Source: Cephalotrichum gorgonifer (lineage: Eukaryota; Ascomycota; Sordariomycetes; Microascales; Microascaceae). From it: a stretch of 64,000 nt of DNA. Shown here piece by piece: positions 1-11,299 of the stretch (positions are counted from its first letter, which is position 1; each line of letters opens with the position of its first letter). The DNA lies in contig ONZQ02000001.1 of NCBI GenBank assembly GCA_900312665.1, positions 1,949,072 through 2,013,071 on the forward strand, given 5' to 3'. The notes beneath the pieces were generated by a model. The model saw only the letters and a program-made list of their open reading frames with translations, had not been told where the DNA came from and made no database searches. Made by a program: the position numbers and the translations under genes.

Positions 1-52
1 GAGCTGGAGCTGGAGCTGCAGCCTGCTTCCGCGGACGCAGCGTTGGCGACAT
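1..52 (-). CDS. possible 5' end of a gene running off the left edge (partial)
   Basis: On the minus strand an ATG at 52-50 opens a frame that stays open to the window edge for 17 codons. It reads basic residues first (MSPTLRPRKQ) and then an alanine/proline repeat, which comes from three copies of GAGCTG on the plus strand. The ATG has an A at -3, a favourable context. No family can be recognised from so short a piece, and a chance opening in GC-rich DNA is possible. Confidence 0.35.
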   Translation of the reverse strand, partial: MSPTLRPRKQAAAPAPA

Positions 53-1304
53 CTTCGTGTCTGGCCGCACGAGGATCTTTTGGATCCTTGGCTCGAGTTC
101 AAACTCGTGTGGAAATTTAGTCTGAGAAATGGATGTCGAGAGGATGAGGGGGGAGTCTTCGGCGGGCTGGGTTTGCTTCGTGGAAGTCGTGTAATAACAT
201 GGTTTGAATGAGGGAGTGGAGTGAGGTCAAGGAAGGAGGTCAAGGGACCCCTGCAAGGCGATCGACAAAAGGTGGGGAACGGAAGGAAGGTGCAGGGGGG
301 GTGGGTGGGTGGTTCCTTCCAAGCAGGGAGAATAGAGGGGAAGGCATCATTGGTACCATATGGTATTAGTCGGGTCCATTACACTGCCCGGGCAAGCCAA
401 TAGGTAACAAGTCCAGCTACCTAAGATGGCTCTTGTTTGCCAACGTTCGGCGAATAATAAAGGCCAGGATATTAGGTCGAACCGTTGAGAAATCGAAGCA
501 CGATCCAGGTATACGATGTATTATTAAAGGCCGAACCAAGCTTGATCCATGCCAAAACCTGGCTCCAGAGAGCTTGGGCCTCCCCGCACCACCACCCACC
601 CACTCCTAGTTTTATGTAAGTTGTGGAGACCTTCAGCGACTGGCAAGAGCCAGCATGACCCGGTGTGCTGGTACCATGACGTACTTTTAACTAATATGCC
701 GGTGTTGTTACCACCACGTAATTTACGCAGGTCAGACAATCATCTCGAAGCACATCAAGAAGGTACGACCAAGCTAACGAAGGAAAGCGCTGCTCTCCAG
801 AATGGACATTAGAACATGATTAAAAAACATATAAGCCGCCTTTTTAAGTCGATAAAAAGGTGTCGGCAACTGGTATCAGCTGGCACAGGAGTTAAGTTAA
901 TTCCTCCTCACAAACCGTATCAAGGCCAGAGAGTAACCTGGTAACCTGGCAATACTTGCGCCACCTACCCCTGCTCCCAGCCGACATGGTCCCCTGCCGG
1001 CCTGGAAACCCGCACGTCTTTATCAGCCAGGGTCTTCCCCTTTCCACTTCACATCAATCCAATTCTCAAAAAGCAACTTCCACAGTTACACAAGCCTCAC
1101 AGGCGTTCACCGGTCATTTTACGTGGAGAAAAGGAGCCAATCGGGTCGGGAAGGAGCTTCCACCCTTCTTCCCCTCTACCACACCACCCCCTAGCCGCCC
1201 GAGTTTGTTACTTGTACATCCGTGCGTCGGGAACTTGGCTCGTGACACGGGCTGATAGGACCGACCTCCATCGAGCTTGTCGCACCCGGCTGGCTCTGGC
1301 CAGA
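53..1304. other. intergenic, upstream of YVC1
   Basis: No recognisable gene. Open frames here are short, overlap on both strands and do not join across plausible introns. A G-rich run at about 295-312 has four G-tracts separated by single T residues. This stretch should hold the YVC1 promoter and leader. Confidence 0.6.
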
Positions 1305-3889
1305 ATGTCTCGATCCGGATCGAGTCCTAATCGCATGGGTTCCTACACCGGCAGAGCTCGCTTTCGCGGTGACAGTAATAAGGGAGAGCGTCGGCCTCTT
1401 CTTGGGGAACAACCTGGGGCTGGTCAACAACATGAGCCGAGCAATAGCCAGCTGCCACTCTACAGCTGCTTCTCTAATCCACATAGCCATCTTCCCGTCT
1501 ACACCAACATCCACAGGATACGACGCGACATAACCTCCGTTGTCGAGGACTATCTCAGTCTGGCGCAGCTACGGGATGTGCGTATAAACATCACCGTAAT
1601 ACGGCCACTAGTTGACAAGCTATATGAGTTGGACGACATCTCCATCGGTGAGTGAAATTCGTAGATGCCATCGCCTTCTGTCGTCTGCCTCAAACGAGGC
1701 GATGCTCTCCGTACGGCCGCCCTAACGCAAGACCTTCCGCGGTAATTACTAGTGTACTGCCTGCTTGTCAATCGGGCCCAGTTCCTTTATGAGCAGTCTC
1801 ATCGGAGTAGCACCCAAAATGTCCACTTCAGCAGAGCCACCCTCTGTGAACTCATCGCAACTCGAATCTTGCGGCGCTTCAGCGAGGATAACCCCGGGAA
1901 AGACGGCTTGATAGTCCTCTCCAACATTCTGGTTGCAGGCTTTGGCCCTTTCCAGAATGCTCCGGAGTCGATCCGTCGCCAAGCGCAGGAGAATCAGGGA
2001 TGGATTTTTCACAGGCCACTGCCAGCTCTCGAGATTGCCATTCTTACCGAGAGCAAGCACCTCTTGAGCTCGGGTACATGCCAGAAAGTGTAAGTGGATG
2101 TCTTCCAGACACCCTTCCTTAGGACACCCGTCGCGTCTCCCGAGAGCCTCCTTCGCTAGAGCGCTAGATCTAACTCCTTCCCAGCACCAACGCAATCTAC
2201 GAAGGTCGGGTAACGTACACCCCGGCGGGCCTTCTCGACTTGATACCCGACCATTACAAACAGAAGCCGATCTCCTTGTATGACCCGCGCGAAGCGCCAC
2301 TGCTCAATCAGTATCGTCTCATTGTGCCGAGGACGAGGAATATCCTCGAGGTGATTCAGTACATCGTGCTCATGATACTCTATGTCGTATTCATGGCCGA
2401 GAGTGACTACTCCAAGTTCAGCACACTTGAGATGTGCTTCTCTGTCTACGCCTTTGGATGGTGTCTTGAACAGTTCGCCACCATCCTGGGCCACGGATGG
2501 TAAGTCGTCTCTTACCTACATTATTTTCCTCTGGAGAGTTTCCGCGAAACTGACCGTAGGATTCAGGGATGTCTATACACAGAACCTATGGTCGTTCCTA
2601 GATGTAGGCTTCCTCGGCATTTATGTCGCATACCTAATATTACGGGTATACGGCGGGATCACCGGCGAATCTGAGCCCGGGAGGCAAGCCATCGATGTCA
2701 TTGCCATAGCAGCACCGGTACTTATCCCCAGGCTGGCGTTCAACCTGCTCTCTGATAGTATGGTGTTTTTGTCCCTCAGAGCTATGATGGGAGATTTTGC
2801 AATCTTGACCGCCCTGTCGGCCTGGTGCTTTGCAGGATTCCTAATTTCTCTGCAGTGGCTCAGCCCAGGATCCCATGATTCAGTGTAAGTTGGCACCCGT
2901 TTGCCGTACGTACCCTTGTCAGCACTCCAATACTGACATACGGTCCCAGTACAACCGGCAAGTGGATGCTCTGGATATGGTTTGGTTTGGACGGGACGGG
3001 GATTCAGCGATCTGTAAGTAGCCTACTCTCCCTCGCGGCGCCATGTGCTGCCGACGGCTGACATCGAGCGTGCTAGGCCGAATTCCACTGGCTTCTTGGT
3101 CCCGCACTGATGGTCGCATTCGCGTTTCTTGGAAACACACTGTTCCTTACCATTTTTGTCTCGATACTTTCCCACACCTTTGCCACCATCGTCACAGATG
3201 CCGCCGCCGAAATCCAGTACCGCAAGGCCGTCGTCACTCTGGAGGGCGTGAAGAGTGATGCCATCTTCGCCTACCAACCGCCCTTCAATATCCTAGCCAT
3301 GGTCATTCTCGTTCCCCTGAGGTTCATCGTCAGCCCGCGATGGTTCCACAAGATCCATGTCACCTCGGTGAGGCTGGTCAACCTACCCCTTCTTATTATC
3401 ATCGCAGTCCTGGAGCGGCGAATCCTCTGGTCTTCCAATGGGGGAACCGAGGGCGGACAAGCACGGTCCAGTAGGGAGCCCAAGTGGTTCTGGGAGCGGT
3501 GGAACCTCGCCTCGCGTCAAGACATACGCGCCGTCTTCGAGATGCCCCCTCCCGATGCGGTGGAGGAGATTATAGCTGTCGACGACGATCTCACGCACCA
3601 GCTTATCCGCAAGCAGTATACTCGCCGGGGCGCTAGCGTGTCGCCTCGCCCCCTACGCAGAAGGAGAGATTCTACGTATCCTGGCTTGGCGCCGGATATG
3701 AGGGGCTCAGTTGGGGAGTCAGACGAGGCGGTTGAGATAGAGGATGTTGATTCGAGGCTGAGTGCCGTAGAGGCGGCAGTTGGCCGGGTGGAAAGAATGC
3801 TGGAGATGCTATGCTCTCGAGTGGAGGGGAAGCGGAAGCTGGGTACAGAGGACACAGGAGACAGCCAGACCCTAAGAGATTTTGAGTAG
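1305..3889 (+). CDS. YVC1: vacuolar TRP-type cation channel (YVC1/TRPY1 family)
   Basis: Exons read 1305-1647, 1753-2089, 2185-2499, 2567-2884, 2950-3013 and 3077-3889. All junctions keep frame and give 729 residues, close to the usual family size. The N-terminal half is soluble and contains a conserved leucine-rich stretch (residues about 75-130). At least six hydrophobic segments follow (about 280-298, 305-325, 340-360, 373-395, 408-428 and 466-492). A pore-like WIWFGLDGTG lies before the last one, across exon 5. The C-terminal tail is acidic and ends in a predicted coiled coil around residues 690-712. Family members release Ca2+ from the vacuole into the cytosol when opened by Ca2+, stretch or oxidants; that role is taken from the family. 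The upstream in-frame opening at 1212 is TTG, so the ATG at 1305 is chosen. Confidence 0.9.
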
Positions 3890-4328
3890 GATATTGAGAG
3901 GGAAAGCGATGAAATAGAACCATGAATGGTTAGATTTGTATAAAAATGAGTGAAGGGGATGTTCTGGATGATACTAGATCGGGCGGAACCGCGATTATTC
4001 GCCATCAGGTGGGGGAGTGGGTGAAGGTCGGTTTCGCTCTATTGATGACATGAATACGCTCTGAAAGTCCTTAACTCGTCGCCCTTCTCCCACATCCAAT
4101 ATTTACACCTCTTTCTCTACTTAACTCCGGAATCGCAAATGTACTAAGAGTCGACAAATTCCTTTTTTTTGTTTTTTTTTTTTTTTTTTTTGCAAACTTA
4201 ACGTCTCAGGTTGGGCTAGATATCTAATACTCATTGGGTGGGGCATATCCCTCCGGAATTTCATAATTCTTTGGATCTGGTCACTTGCGCTCAAGGTGTG
4301 AGCTATCAACAACAACATCACCATCACC
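3890..4328. other. intergenic YVC1-MTQ2 with poly-T tract
   Basis: This tandem intergenic region holds the YVC1 3' end and the MTQ2 promoter and leader. A nearly pure T run of about 29 nt spans 4163-4191, interrupted by a single G. CATCACCATCACC precedes the MTQ2 ATG. No other feature seen. Confidence 0.6.
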
Positions 4329-5135
4329 ATGCTTCCGACACCAGACACCTCGCATATCCCCACTTCTCTAGTGTACGATCCCGTCGAGGACTCCTACCTC
4401 CTCCTCGACACCTTTTCCTCCCCCTCCGAAACCGCCTTTCTCAAGGACCACTTCCCCCTCACATCACCGTCGGCGCCTCAGTCCCCCTCCCCTATCCCGG
4501 TTGTACTGGAACTCGGCTCCGGATCGGGCGTGGTATCGGCCTTCCTCGCCTCTAATGCGCGGCATATCTTCGGACGGCCGGTGCTCTCCGCGTGCACAGA
4601 TCTGAACCCGCATGCGTGTAGGGCGACGGCGGAGACAATTAGAAAAGAGCTCTCACAGAGACGCGAAGATGGGGCCGGCGATGGGGCCGGCGTGTTCCTG
4701 GGGGTGTGCAATGCCGACTTGGAGGGCCCGTGGGTGAGCGGCGCTGTGGACGTCTTGGTGTTTAACCCGCCCTATGTGCCCACTCCGGACCTACCCGTCC
4801 GGCCAGACACGATGAGGGACTCCGCTGATGGGGAGGAGGGAGATCGGAGGGAGCCCACGTTCGAGGAAGAGGAATACTACTTGGGTCTCGCGTACGCGGG
4901 CGGCTATGACGGGATGGAGGTCACGAATCGGCTTATTGAGAGGCTACCGGACATTCTGAGCGCAAGGGGGTGTGCCTACATTGTCTTGTGCGCGCAGAAC
5001 CATCCGGAGGAGGTTAAGCAGCGGATACGGGACATGGGGGCTGAGTGGAGGGCCGAGACGGCCGGGACAAGCGGGAAGAAGGCCGGTTGGGAGAAGCTCC
5101 AGATCATGAGGGCGTGGAGGGTGCATCAATCTTAG
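4329..5135 (+). CDS. MTQ2: eRF1 glutamine N5-methyltransferase catalytic subunit (Mtq2/N6AMT1)
   Basis: Single-exon gene of 268 residues. It shows the class I AdoMet methyltransferase signature ELGSGSG at residues 61-67, an acidic DLN at 91-93 for the ribose, and the catalytic NPPY at 146-149 that holds the target amide. The N-terminal VYDPVEDSYLLLD is typical of the Mtq2/HemK2 branch, as opposed to mitochondrial HemK/Mtq1. In yeast and mammals the enzyme works with Trm112 and methylates the Gln of the GGQ motif of eRF1, which tunes termination. Residues 115-122 read DGAGDGAG because of a 12-bp direct duplication; the insertion falls in a loop before the NPPY motif. It converges on SMD1. Confidence 0.93.
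   Translation: MLPTPDTSHIPTSLVYDPVEDSYLLLDTFSSPSETAFLKDHFPLTSPSAPQSPSPIPVVLELGSGSGVVSAFLASNARHIFGRPVLSACTDLNPHACRATAETIRKELSQRREDGAGDGAGVFLGVCNADLEGPWVSGAVDVLVFNPPYVPTPDLPVRPDTMRDSADGEEGDRREPTFEEEEYYLGLAYAGGYDGMEVTNRLIERLPDILSARGCAYIVLCAQNHPEEVKQRIRDMGAEWRAETAGTSGKKAGWEKLQIMRAWRVHQS
4668..4691 (+). repeat. 12-bp tandem duplication inside MTQ2
   Basis: GATGGGGCCGGC occurs twice head to tail and keeps the MTQ2 frame, encoding DGAG twice. It looks like a recent slippage event. Confidence 0.85.
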
Positions 5136-5521
5136 GTTATAACAAAAAAAGAGACCAACCAGGTCTTCATGAGGATACGTTCCGAGCTCACAGCCGGGTG
5201 ACAGCGCCGTAGAAATTTCTAGACATGGCTCTTTTATATGTTCTTCAGCTTTTCCCCCAACGCCAGGTACCAAAAGACATGTGTTGGCATGCCCAGTATC
5301 TCAAAAAAAGTCTTTTCTCTCTTCATTCGCCCAGGTTGGCCCCCCCTCTCCTCGCGTGAGACGCAACCATGCCTCCTCCTCCACCGCGGGCCTTCGTAAA
5401 GTTAGGTCGTGATATCCCACATTTCCCCAGGCGAGACATCCGGATTCCCAATTCCCAAGCAAATCCTCGCCAATCAACAAAAAGCCTTCCCCTCCAAGCC
5501 CTTCCAGAGAAGAACTGCCCA
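5136..5521. other. convergent intergenic MTQ2/SMD1
   Basis: Both flanking genes end here, so it should hold two 3' UTRs. No separate gene seen. Confidence 0.6.
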
Positions 5522-6146
5522 TTACCGGGAGAAGCCCCTCCCGCCGCCTCTCGGCCCACCCCTACCCCGCGGCCCACCCCGCCCACGGGGGCCGCCGCCC
5601 CGGCCGCCCCTCCCGCCACGATCCGCGACCTCCTTCCTCGCCTTATTCTTCGGCTTCGGCGCGTCGTCAATGAGTAGGGTGTCGAGGGGAAGCGAGTCGG
5701 GAAGGATGAAGTAGCGGATGGTGCTGCCGCGGATGTTCATCGTGTCGAGAGAGATGGGGTCCTGGTTCCTGGGGGTCATGCGGACGTTTCGGAGGGCCGT
5801 GTTCATCTGCGGCGAGACAGACATTATGGTGCCGTGGACGATTGTGCCTGGGGGTAGGGTTAGCATTCGTGATTTGGAGTGCGGGGAGAGGGAGGGGGTA
5901 GAGGGGGATGAAGGGAGGAGCGCGATTGGGGATGGGATTGCTCGAGCTCGGGCGCGGGCTAGGCCGGGGGAAGGGGGTGGATGTACCATTCTTTAACTCT
6001 ACTGTGACCGTTTCATTGGCACACTTCATCAAGAATCTGTATCGCGAGACCATTTAGCTTCCGTTCTCGGGGGTCACCTTCGGTTCTGTTCCTGGCGCCA
6101 GCCTGCCATGACCGGTCGTCGGGCAGTCTTACCTCACGAGCTTCAT
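5522..6146 (-). CDS. SMD1: small nuclear ribonucleoprotein Sm D1
   Basis: Minus-strand exons 6146-6133, 6036-5987 and 5847-5522 give 129 residues. The first exon is only 14 nt (MKLVR is split across it). The Sm1 motif reads FLMKCANETVTVELKNG and the Sm2 part is IRGSTIRYFILPDSLPLDTLL, nearly identical to human and yeast Sm D1. The C-terminus is an RG/RGG-rich tail, the substrate for arginine methylation in other species. Sm D1 is one of the seven proteins forming the ring on the Sm site of U1, U2, U4 and U5 snRNAs. Junctions are GT-AG and in frame. The tail accounts for the long GC-rich open frames on the opposite strand, which are shadows. Confidence 0.95.
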
Positions 6147-7487
6147 TGTGGCGATAGCCCCGACAAGACGCGGGGTAAATATACTCGGGGGAGGAGTAGG
6201 AGAAGTGAATGGGGTGGGTGTCGTTTGATGCGGTCGCGGCTCAGTGTGGAAGGCTGAAGCTTCAGAAATTGACTGGCAGGGCTGATGACGGAGCTTACCG
6301 CCATGCTGCCTCGCTTCTTGTTCTCGCTTGGGGGGAACGAGCTTTCTGGGTTCGCGTGGAGAAAGCACGTGACCAACCACTACCTCCCTCCCACCCCACC
6401 ACTCACTTGCACCAATTCCTCCCCTACCTCACCTCACTCTAGATGAATATCGTGATCTCTTCCACCGCGTTTATCTTGTTATTGGTCGCAACCCAGTGAA
6501 ATTCAATATATCGAGTAAGTTCTGTCTTGGCATACGCCTTTTACATCTCAAAACATAGCGGCCATCCTTCACCGAGCCCAGCGAGTTTTGATGAAGCTGC
6601 GGACTCCCGACCTGGTATTGGACCTCAGACCTAATGAGATCGATCCGGTGAGCGGGGACCGATGTCCCCTGCCCTGCGCGGACTGTGAATGAAGCACTTT
6701 CGCGTTGATCCTGGGCTCCGCTTCGCGCTCCGGGACATCCTACAACTACGGGATCGGCTCACTGGGGAGCCGCTAAAACCCATCCGATTGGATCCTCGTC
6801 TCCAACCTTTAGAATAGGACTGAGAACGGAACACTCGAAAGGGTAGAGATTAGAGAGCTCAAGAGGGGCAGGTATAAGTGGGATAACTACTTACTTACCC
6901 TGGGCATGTTCTACACCTTGCACATGTTAGGCGTGAGGTCGTGCACTTAGACAAGTTGGAGGGGCTTCCGATTGGGGTTGTCAGCGCATCGGTCCAAGCA
7001 TCATGGAATAGGGGAGCGTTTCCTAAGTGGGGAAAGCTGGTTACTATATTTATGATGACCGAGGAGTAGTGTTTGACACGTCTTTGTATGATAGGAGTGT
7101 GTAGACTGAGACCTCGCCGTCTCGCTTCATCGAAATCCATCCTGGAGGCTCTTACAATGCGTATGATACAGAATGTCTCCACTTTACTTCTATCCTCCTG
7201 CCCACGTGACGAGATCTTATCTCTGCCACTGGACAATGGACCCCGCTGTAATCGCCGCCCAGCGTTATCGATAACGATAACAATTTTTTTTCAAGACGAG
7301 CTTTCCGCAGTCGCCCACCCTTCCATTGATTGACTCGGGAAAGATCGAAGCTGCTACCCTCGGGAGCATTTTGTCGCTTATACGCAGAAAACGCCGCCCA
7401 CCCGAGAGTCCACCGACTCAGCCCCTTTTCCCGCTCTTTAATGATTGCCTAGCTCTACCACCGACCCGAGAGCGAAACACCAGAACA
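6147..7487. promoter_or_regulatory. divergent intergenic SMD1/RPA135 with two E-box-like sites
   Basis: SMD1 and RPA135 are transcribed away from this 1.3-kb region. CACGTGAC occurs twice, at 6366-6373 (about 220 bp upstream of the SMD1 ATG) and 7203-7210 (about 280 bp upstream of the RPA135 ATG). CACGTG is the core bound by Cbf1/USF-type bHLH proteins; a role here is inferred. GATAACGATAAC lies near 7268. A possible decayed coding fragment within the region is listed separately. Confidence 0.5.
6442..6817 (+). pseudogene. possible broken small gene of unknown family
   Basis: Protein-like stretches occur in two frames. One begins with DEYRDLFHRVYL near 6442, can be joined over a 44-nt GT-AG gap (6515-6558), and continues through LRTPDLVLDLRPNEIDP to a TGA at 6690-6692. 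A second frame begins at the overlapping ATG (6689-6691) and runs 42 codons through HFRVDPGLRFALRDIL to a TAG at 6815-6817. The amino-acid texture and the ATGA overlap suggest one gene with a frameshift, or a gene with an extra intron (donor GTGAGC after the codons for EIDP). No start codon is visible upstream in frame and I do not recognise the family. Chance is possible. Confidence 0.22.
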
Positions 7488-10400
7488 ATGTCCAAGGTGA
7501 AGAAGTCTCGCCGCGCCGCGGCCAAGACCGAGGTGGCACCCTGGACGTCCGAATTCAACACCCTCCGCCGCCAGAATCTTTTCCAGCACCCGCCGGCGGA
7601 CAAGTCGGTGTACCCGCTCCTCCGCGAGGCGATTCAGTTCCACAATGATGCATTCAACGCCATGTTCGGGCGGGAGAACCTCATCCAGAAGGGACTGGAC
7701 GATATTGGGACTAAGTGGCACCGGGATGGAGAACTGTCCCCCACCAAGAACGACGCAAAAAATGACCTGAGGATACGGGTTACGAGGGTGGGATTGGACG
7801 CTCCCGAGGTCGGGGGTGCGAAGGGTGCGGGGAAGGCTCTTTTCCCGTGGGAGTGCAGAGAGAGGCACATTACATATCGGGGGAGGATGACGGCTACGAT
7901 GGAGTATACGATTAATAACGGGGACGTGGTTGAGTTTGATGTGGATCTAGGCAGGGTACCGATTATGGTCAGGGTATGTTTTCAAAGGCCTCCCTTGACT
8001 TTTATCGCGGCCATTCAGGCGGTGGGATTAACACAGGCAACGGCGTATAGTCGAATAAGTGTCACATCGAGAAGTTCACGCCCGCGCAGCTCGTCGAAAA
8101 GAGGGAAGACTCAGAGGAGCAGGGCGGCTACTTCATCATAAACGGAATCGAGAGGGTCATCCGACTGCTCCAGGTGAACAAGCGCAACTTCCCCATCGCC
8201 ATCGACCGGAAGAGCTTCACGAACAGGGGACCGGAGTATACGACCAAGGGTGTCGCGATGCGCTGCGTGCGGCCGGATGAGACATCGATCACCAACACCA
8301 TCCACCTCCTCCAGGACGGGAACATCATTATGCGCTTCGCGTGGAGGAAGCGCGAGTACCTCGTCCCCGTCATGATGATCTTCAAGGCTCTCGTGGACAC
8401 TAGCGACAGGGAGATCTTCGAGGCCATCGTCGGGCGGGCGGGGTCCGAGGCGTCCAAGGATGCCCGTCTGGTCAACCAGGTAGAGGTGCTCCTCCGCACG
8501 TTCAAGACGTACGGGCTCTACTACAAGGACGAGACCAGGGCCTTCCTCGGGTCCAAGTTCAGGGGTATCCTGGGCGTCCCGAACGCCATGCCCGACGCCG
8601 AGGCCGGCAGCGAGCTGCTGCGGAAGGTCATCCTCGTGCACCTCGGGAACACGGAAGTCACCCACGAGCAGAACTTGTCTAAATTCACGACGCTGGCGTT
8701 TATGTGCCGTAAGCTCTATGCCCTGGGTGCCGACGAGTGCTCAGCGGACAACGTCGATGTGGTTTCGAACCAGGACCTGTTGCTCGGCGGCTTCCTCTTC
8801 AGCATGATCATCAAGGAACGTATAGAGGAGTCGATCGGCTCCTCGCTCCGTATGGCCCTCGTGCAGTACTTCCGGGCGAACCCCGGCGAGACCTTCACCA
8901 CGCCAAAGTTCCGGCAGGACTTCCCCAGGAAGATCTTCGCAAAGGTCGACACCAAGATCGGCCAGGCCCTCGAGTACTTCTTGTCCACAGGTAACCTCTC
9001 CAGTGTGTCAGGTCTCGACCAGCAGCAGGCCTCGGGTTTCACCATCGTCGCCGAGAAGCTCAATTACCTCCGTTACCTCTCCCACTTCAGGTCCGTCCAT
9101 CGTGGTGCCTTCTTCACCGAGCTGCGCACGACGACGGTGCGAAAGCTGACGCCCGAGTCGTGGGGGTTCCTCTGCCCCGTCCACACGCCCGATGGTTCGC
9201 CCTGCGGTCTCCTTAACCATCTGGCCCACAAGGCAAAGGTCCTCACGGAGAGCATAGACACATCCGCCATCCCCAGACTCGTGCAGCAGCTGGGCGCCGA
9301 CACGGTATCGTCGGCGTCGACCAAGGAGTGCTCCGTCATCATGCTGGACGGCGAGGTCCTGGGATGGTGTACGCCCGCGACGGCGAAGCGCATCCACGAC
9401 TGCTTCCGCCACTGGAAGGTTGAGGGCTCTCACAACGTCCCGCTCTACCTGGAGATCGGGTACATCCCACCGTCCGAGGGTGGCGCCTACCCCGGTCTGT
9501 ACATGGCCTCGAGGCCCTCGAGGATGGTCCGCCCCGTCAAGTACCTGCCTCTCGGAAAGGAGGACTACGTCGGCCCGACCGAGCAGGCCTTCATGGGCAT
9601 CGCGGTCGTGCCCTGGGAGATCGATTCGGGTTACCACACCCACGTCGAGTTCACGCCTACCAACATCATGTCCATCCTCGCCAACATGACGCCCTTCTCC
9701 GATCACAACCAGTCGCCCCGTAACATGTACCAGTGTCAGATGGCCAAGCAGACGATGGGTACGCCCACTACCGCGCTGGACCACCGCACCGACAACAAGA
9801 TGTACCACCTGCAAACGGGTCAGACCCCCGTCGTCAGGTCGTCACTCTACAACCAGTACGGCCTCGACAACTGGCCCAACGGCATGAACGCCGTCGTCGC
9901 CGTTATCTCGTACACCGCCTACGACATGGACGACGCCATGATCATCAACAAGTCCGCCTTCGAGCGGGGATTCGGCTACGGGACCATCTACAAGACCTTA
10001 AAGATCACGCTCAAGGACGACAACAGGGCCATGTCGGCGCGCCGGGTCAAGAAGCTGTTCGGCTTCCCCAAGAGCGCCGAGGTCAAGGCCGAGTGGCGGG
10101 CGACGCTCGACGACGACGGCCTGCCCCTCGTGGGGACCATGATCAAGGAGGGGGACTGCCTCGCGGCGTGGCACACGGTCGAGATGGACTTCGCCGACAA
10201 CTTCATCAACACCGACGGCGAGACCCACTTCGAGCGGTACAAGGACACCGAGGTCGGCTACATCGACCAGGTGCGGTTGATTGGATCCGAGTCTGGTACG
10301 GAGCCACTTCAGACAATTTCCGTCAAGATACGGATCCCGCGTGCCCCCCAGGTCGGAGACAAGTTCTCGTCCCGTCACGGTCAGAAAGGTGTCTTGTCTA

Positions 10401-11299
10401 GGCTATGGCCGACCATCGACATGCCCTTCTCCGAAACGGGCATGCAGCCCGATGTCATCATCAACCCTCACGCCTTCCCGTCGCGAATGACTATCGGTAA
10501 CCTCGTCGAGGTGATGGCGGGTAAGTCGGGCGCATTAAATGGCATGTCGCAGAACGGAACCCCGTGGATCTTCGACGAGAAGTACCCCGCCAAGGACCAC
10601 TTTGGCGAACAGTTGAGGAAGGCCGGCTACAACTACTGTGGTAACGAGCCTATGTACTCCGGCATTACGGGAGAGGAGTTCTCGGCGGATATCTACATCG
10701 GCGTTGTGTACTACCAGAGGCTGAGGCACATGGTCAACGATAAGTTCCAAGTCAGGACAACGGGACCAATCGTGCCCACGACCGGTCAGCCAGTGAAGGG
10801 CAGGAAGCGACACGGAGGTGTTCGTGTGGGAGAAATGGAGAAAGACGCACTCCTAGCTCACGGCGGAGCATTCTTGCTCCAGGACCGACTCATCAACTGC
10901 TCCGACTACACCAGGGCATGGGTCTGTAAGCCTTGTGGATCTTTCCTATCCGTTCAGCCGACGGTGTCGCCGTACATTGGCAAGAAGAAGAAGGGCACCT
11001 TTGTTCGCTGCCGAAAGTGCGCCGTCCGCGTCAAGCCGGGCATGGACCTTAACGACCTAGATGGAGAGATGTGGGAGGATGGACAGGGTAACCTTTTCAT
11101 TGGTGGAGACCAGACCACCGAGGTCGTCGTCCCGGGAGCTCTGAAGTTCCTGGATGCGGAGCTTGCCGCTATGGGTGTGAAGCTCAAGTACACACTCGAG
11201 GGTGATAAAGCGACGCGGAAGGGGCCCGCGCGTGCCGTGGAGCTCAAGGGTGCGAGTCTGAGTATGGACAAGCCCGATACGGTTATTCGTTTTGACTAG
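7488..11299 (+). CDS. RPA135: RNA polymerase I second-largest subunit (RPA135/RPA2)
   Basis: Two exons, 7488-7973 and 8051-11299, encode 1244 residues; yeast Rpa135 has 1203. It carries the beta-subunit landmarks in order: the RPB2 lobe and protrusion, the NSPRNMYQCQMAKQ-like fork/external region (here QSPRNMYQCQ), the active-site block DDAMIINKSAFERG at about residue 789, the hybrid-binding GDKFSSRHGQKG at about 931, and a C-terminal zinc site with CKPC near 1121 and CRKC near 1149. The short N-terminal region and MCRKLYALGADECSADNVD place it with Pol I and not Pol II or III. It forms the catalytic core with Rpa190 and makes the 35S rRNA precursor in the nucleolus. The upstream frame extends to a TTG only, so the ATG at 7488 is the start. 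The large open frames on the other strand are shadows. Confidence 0.96.
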
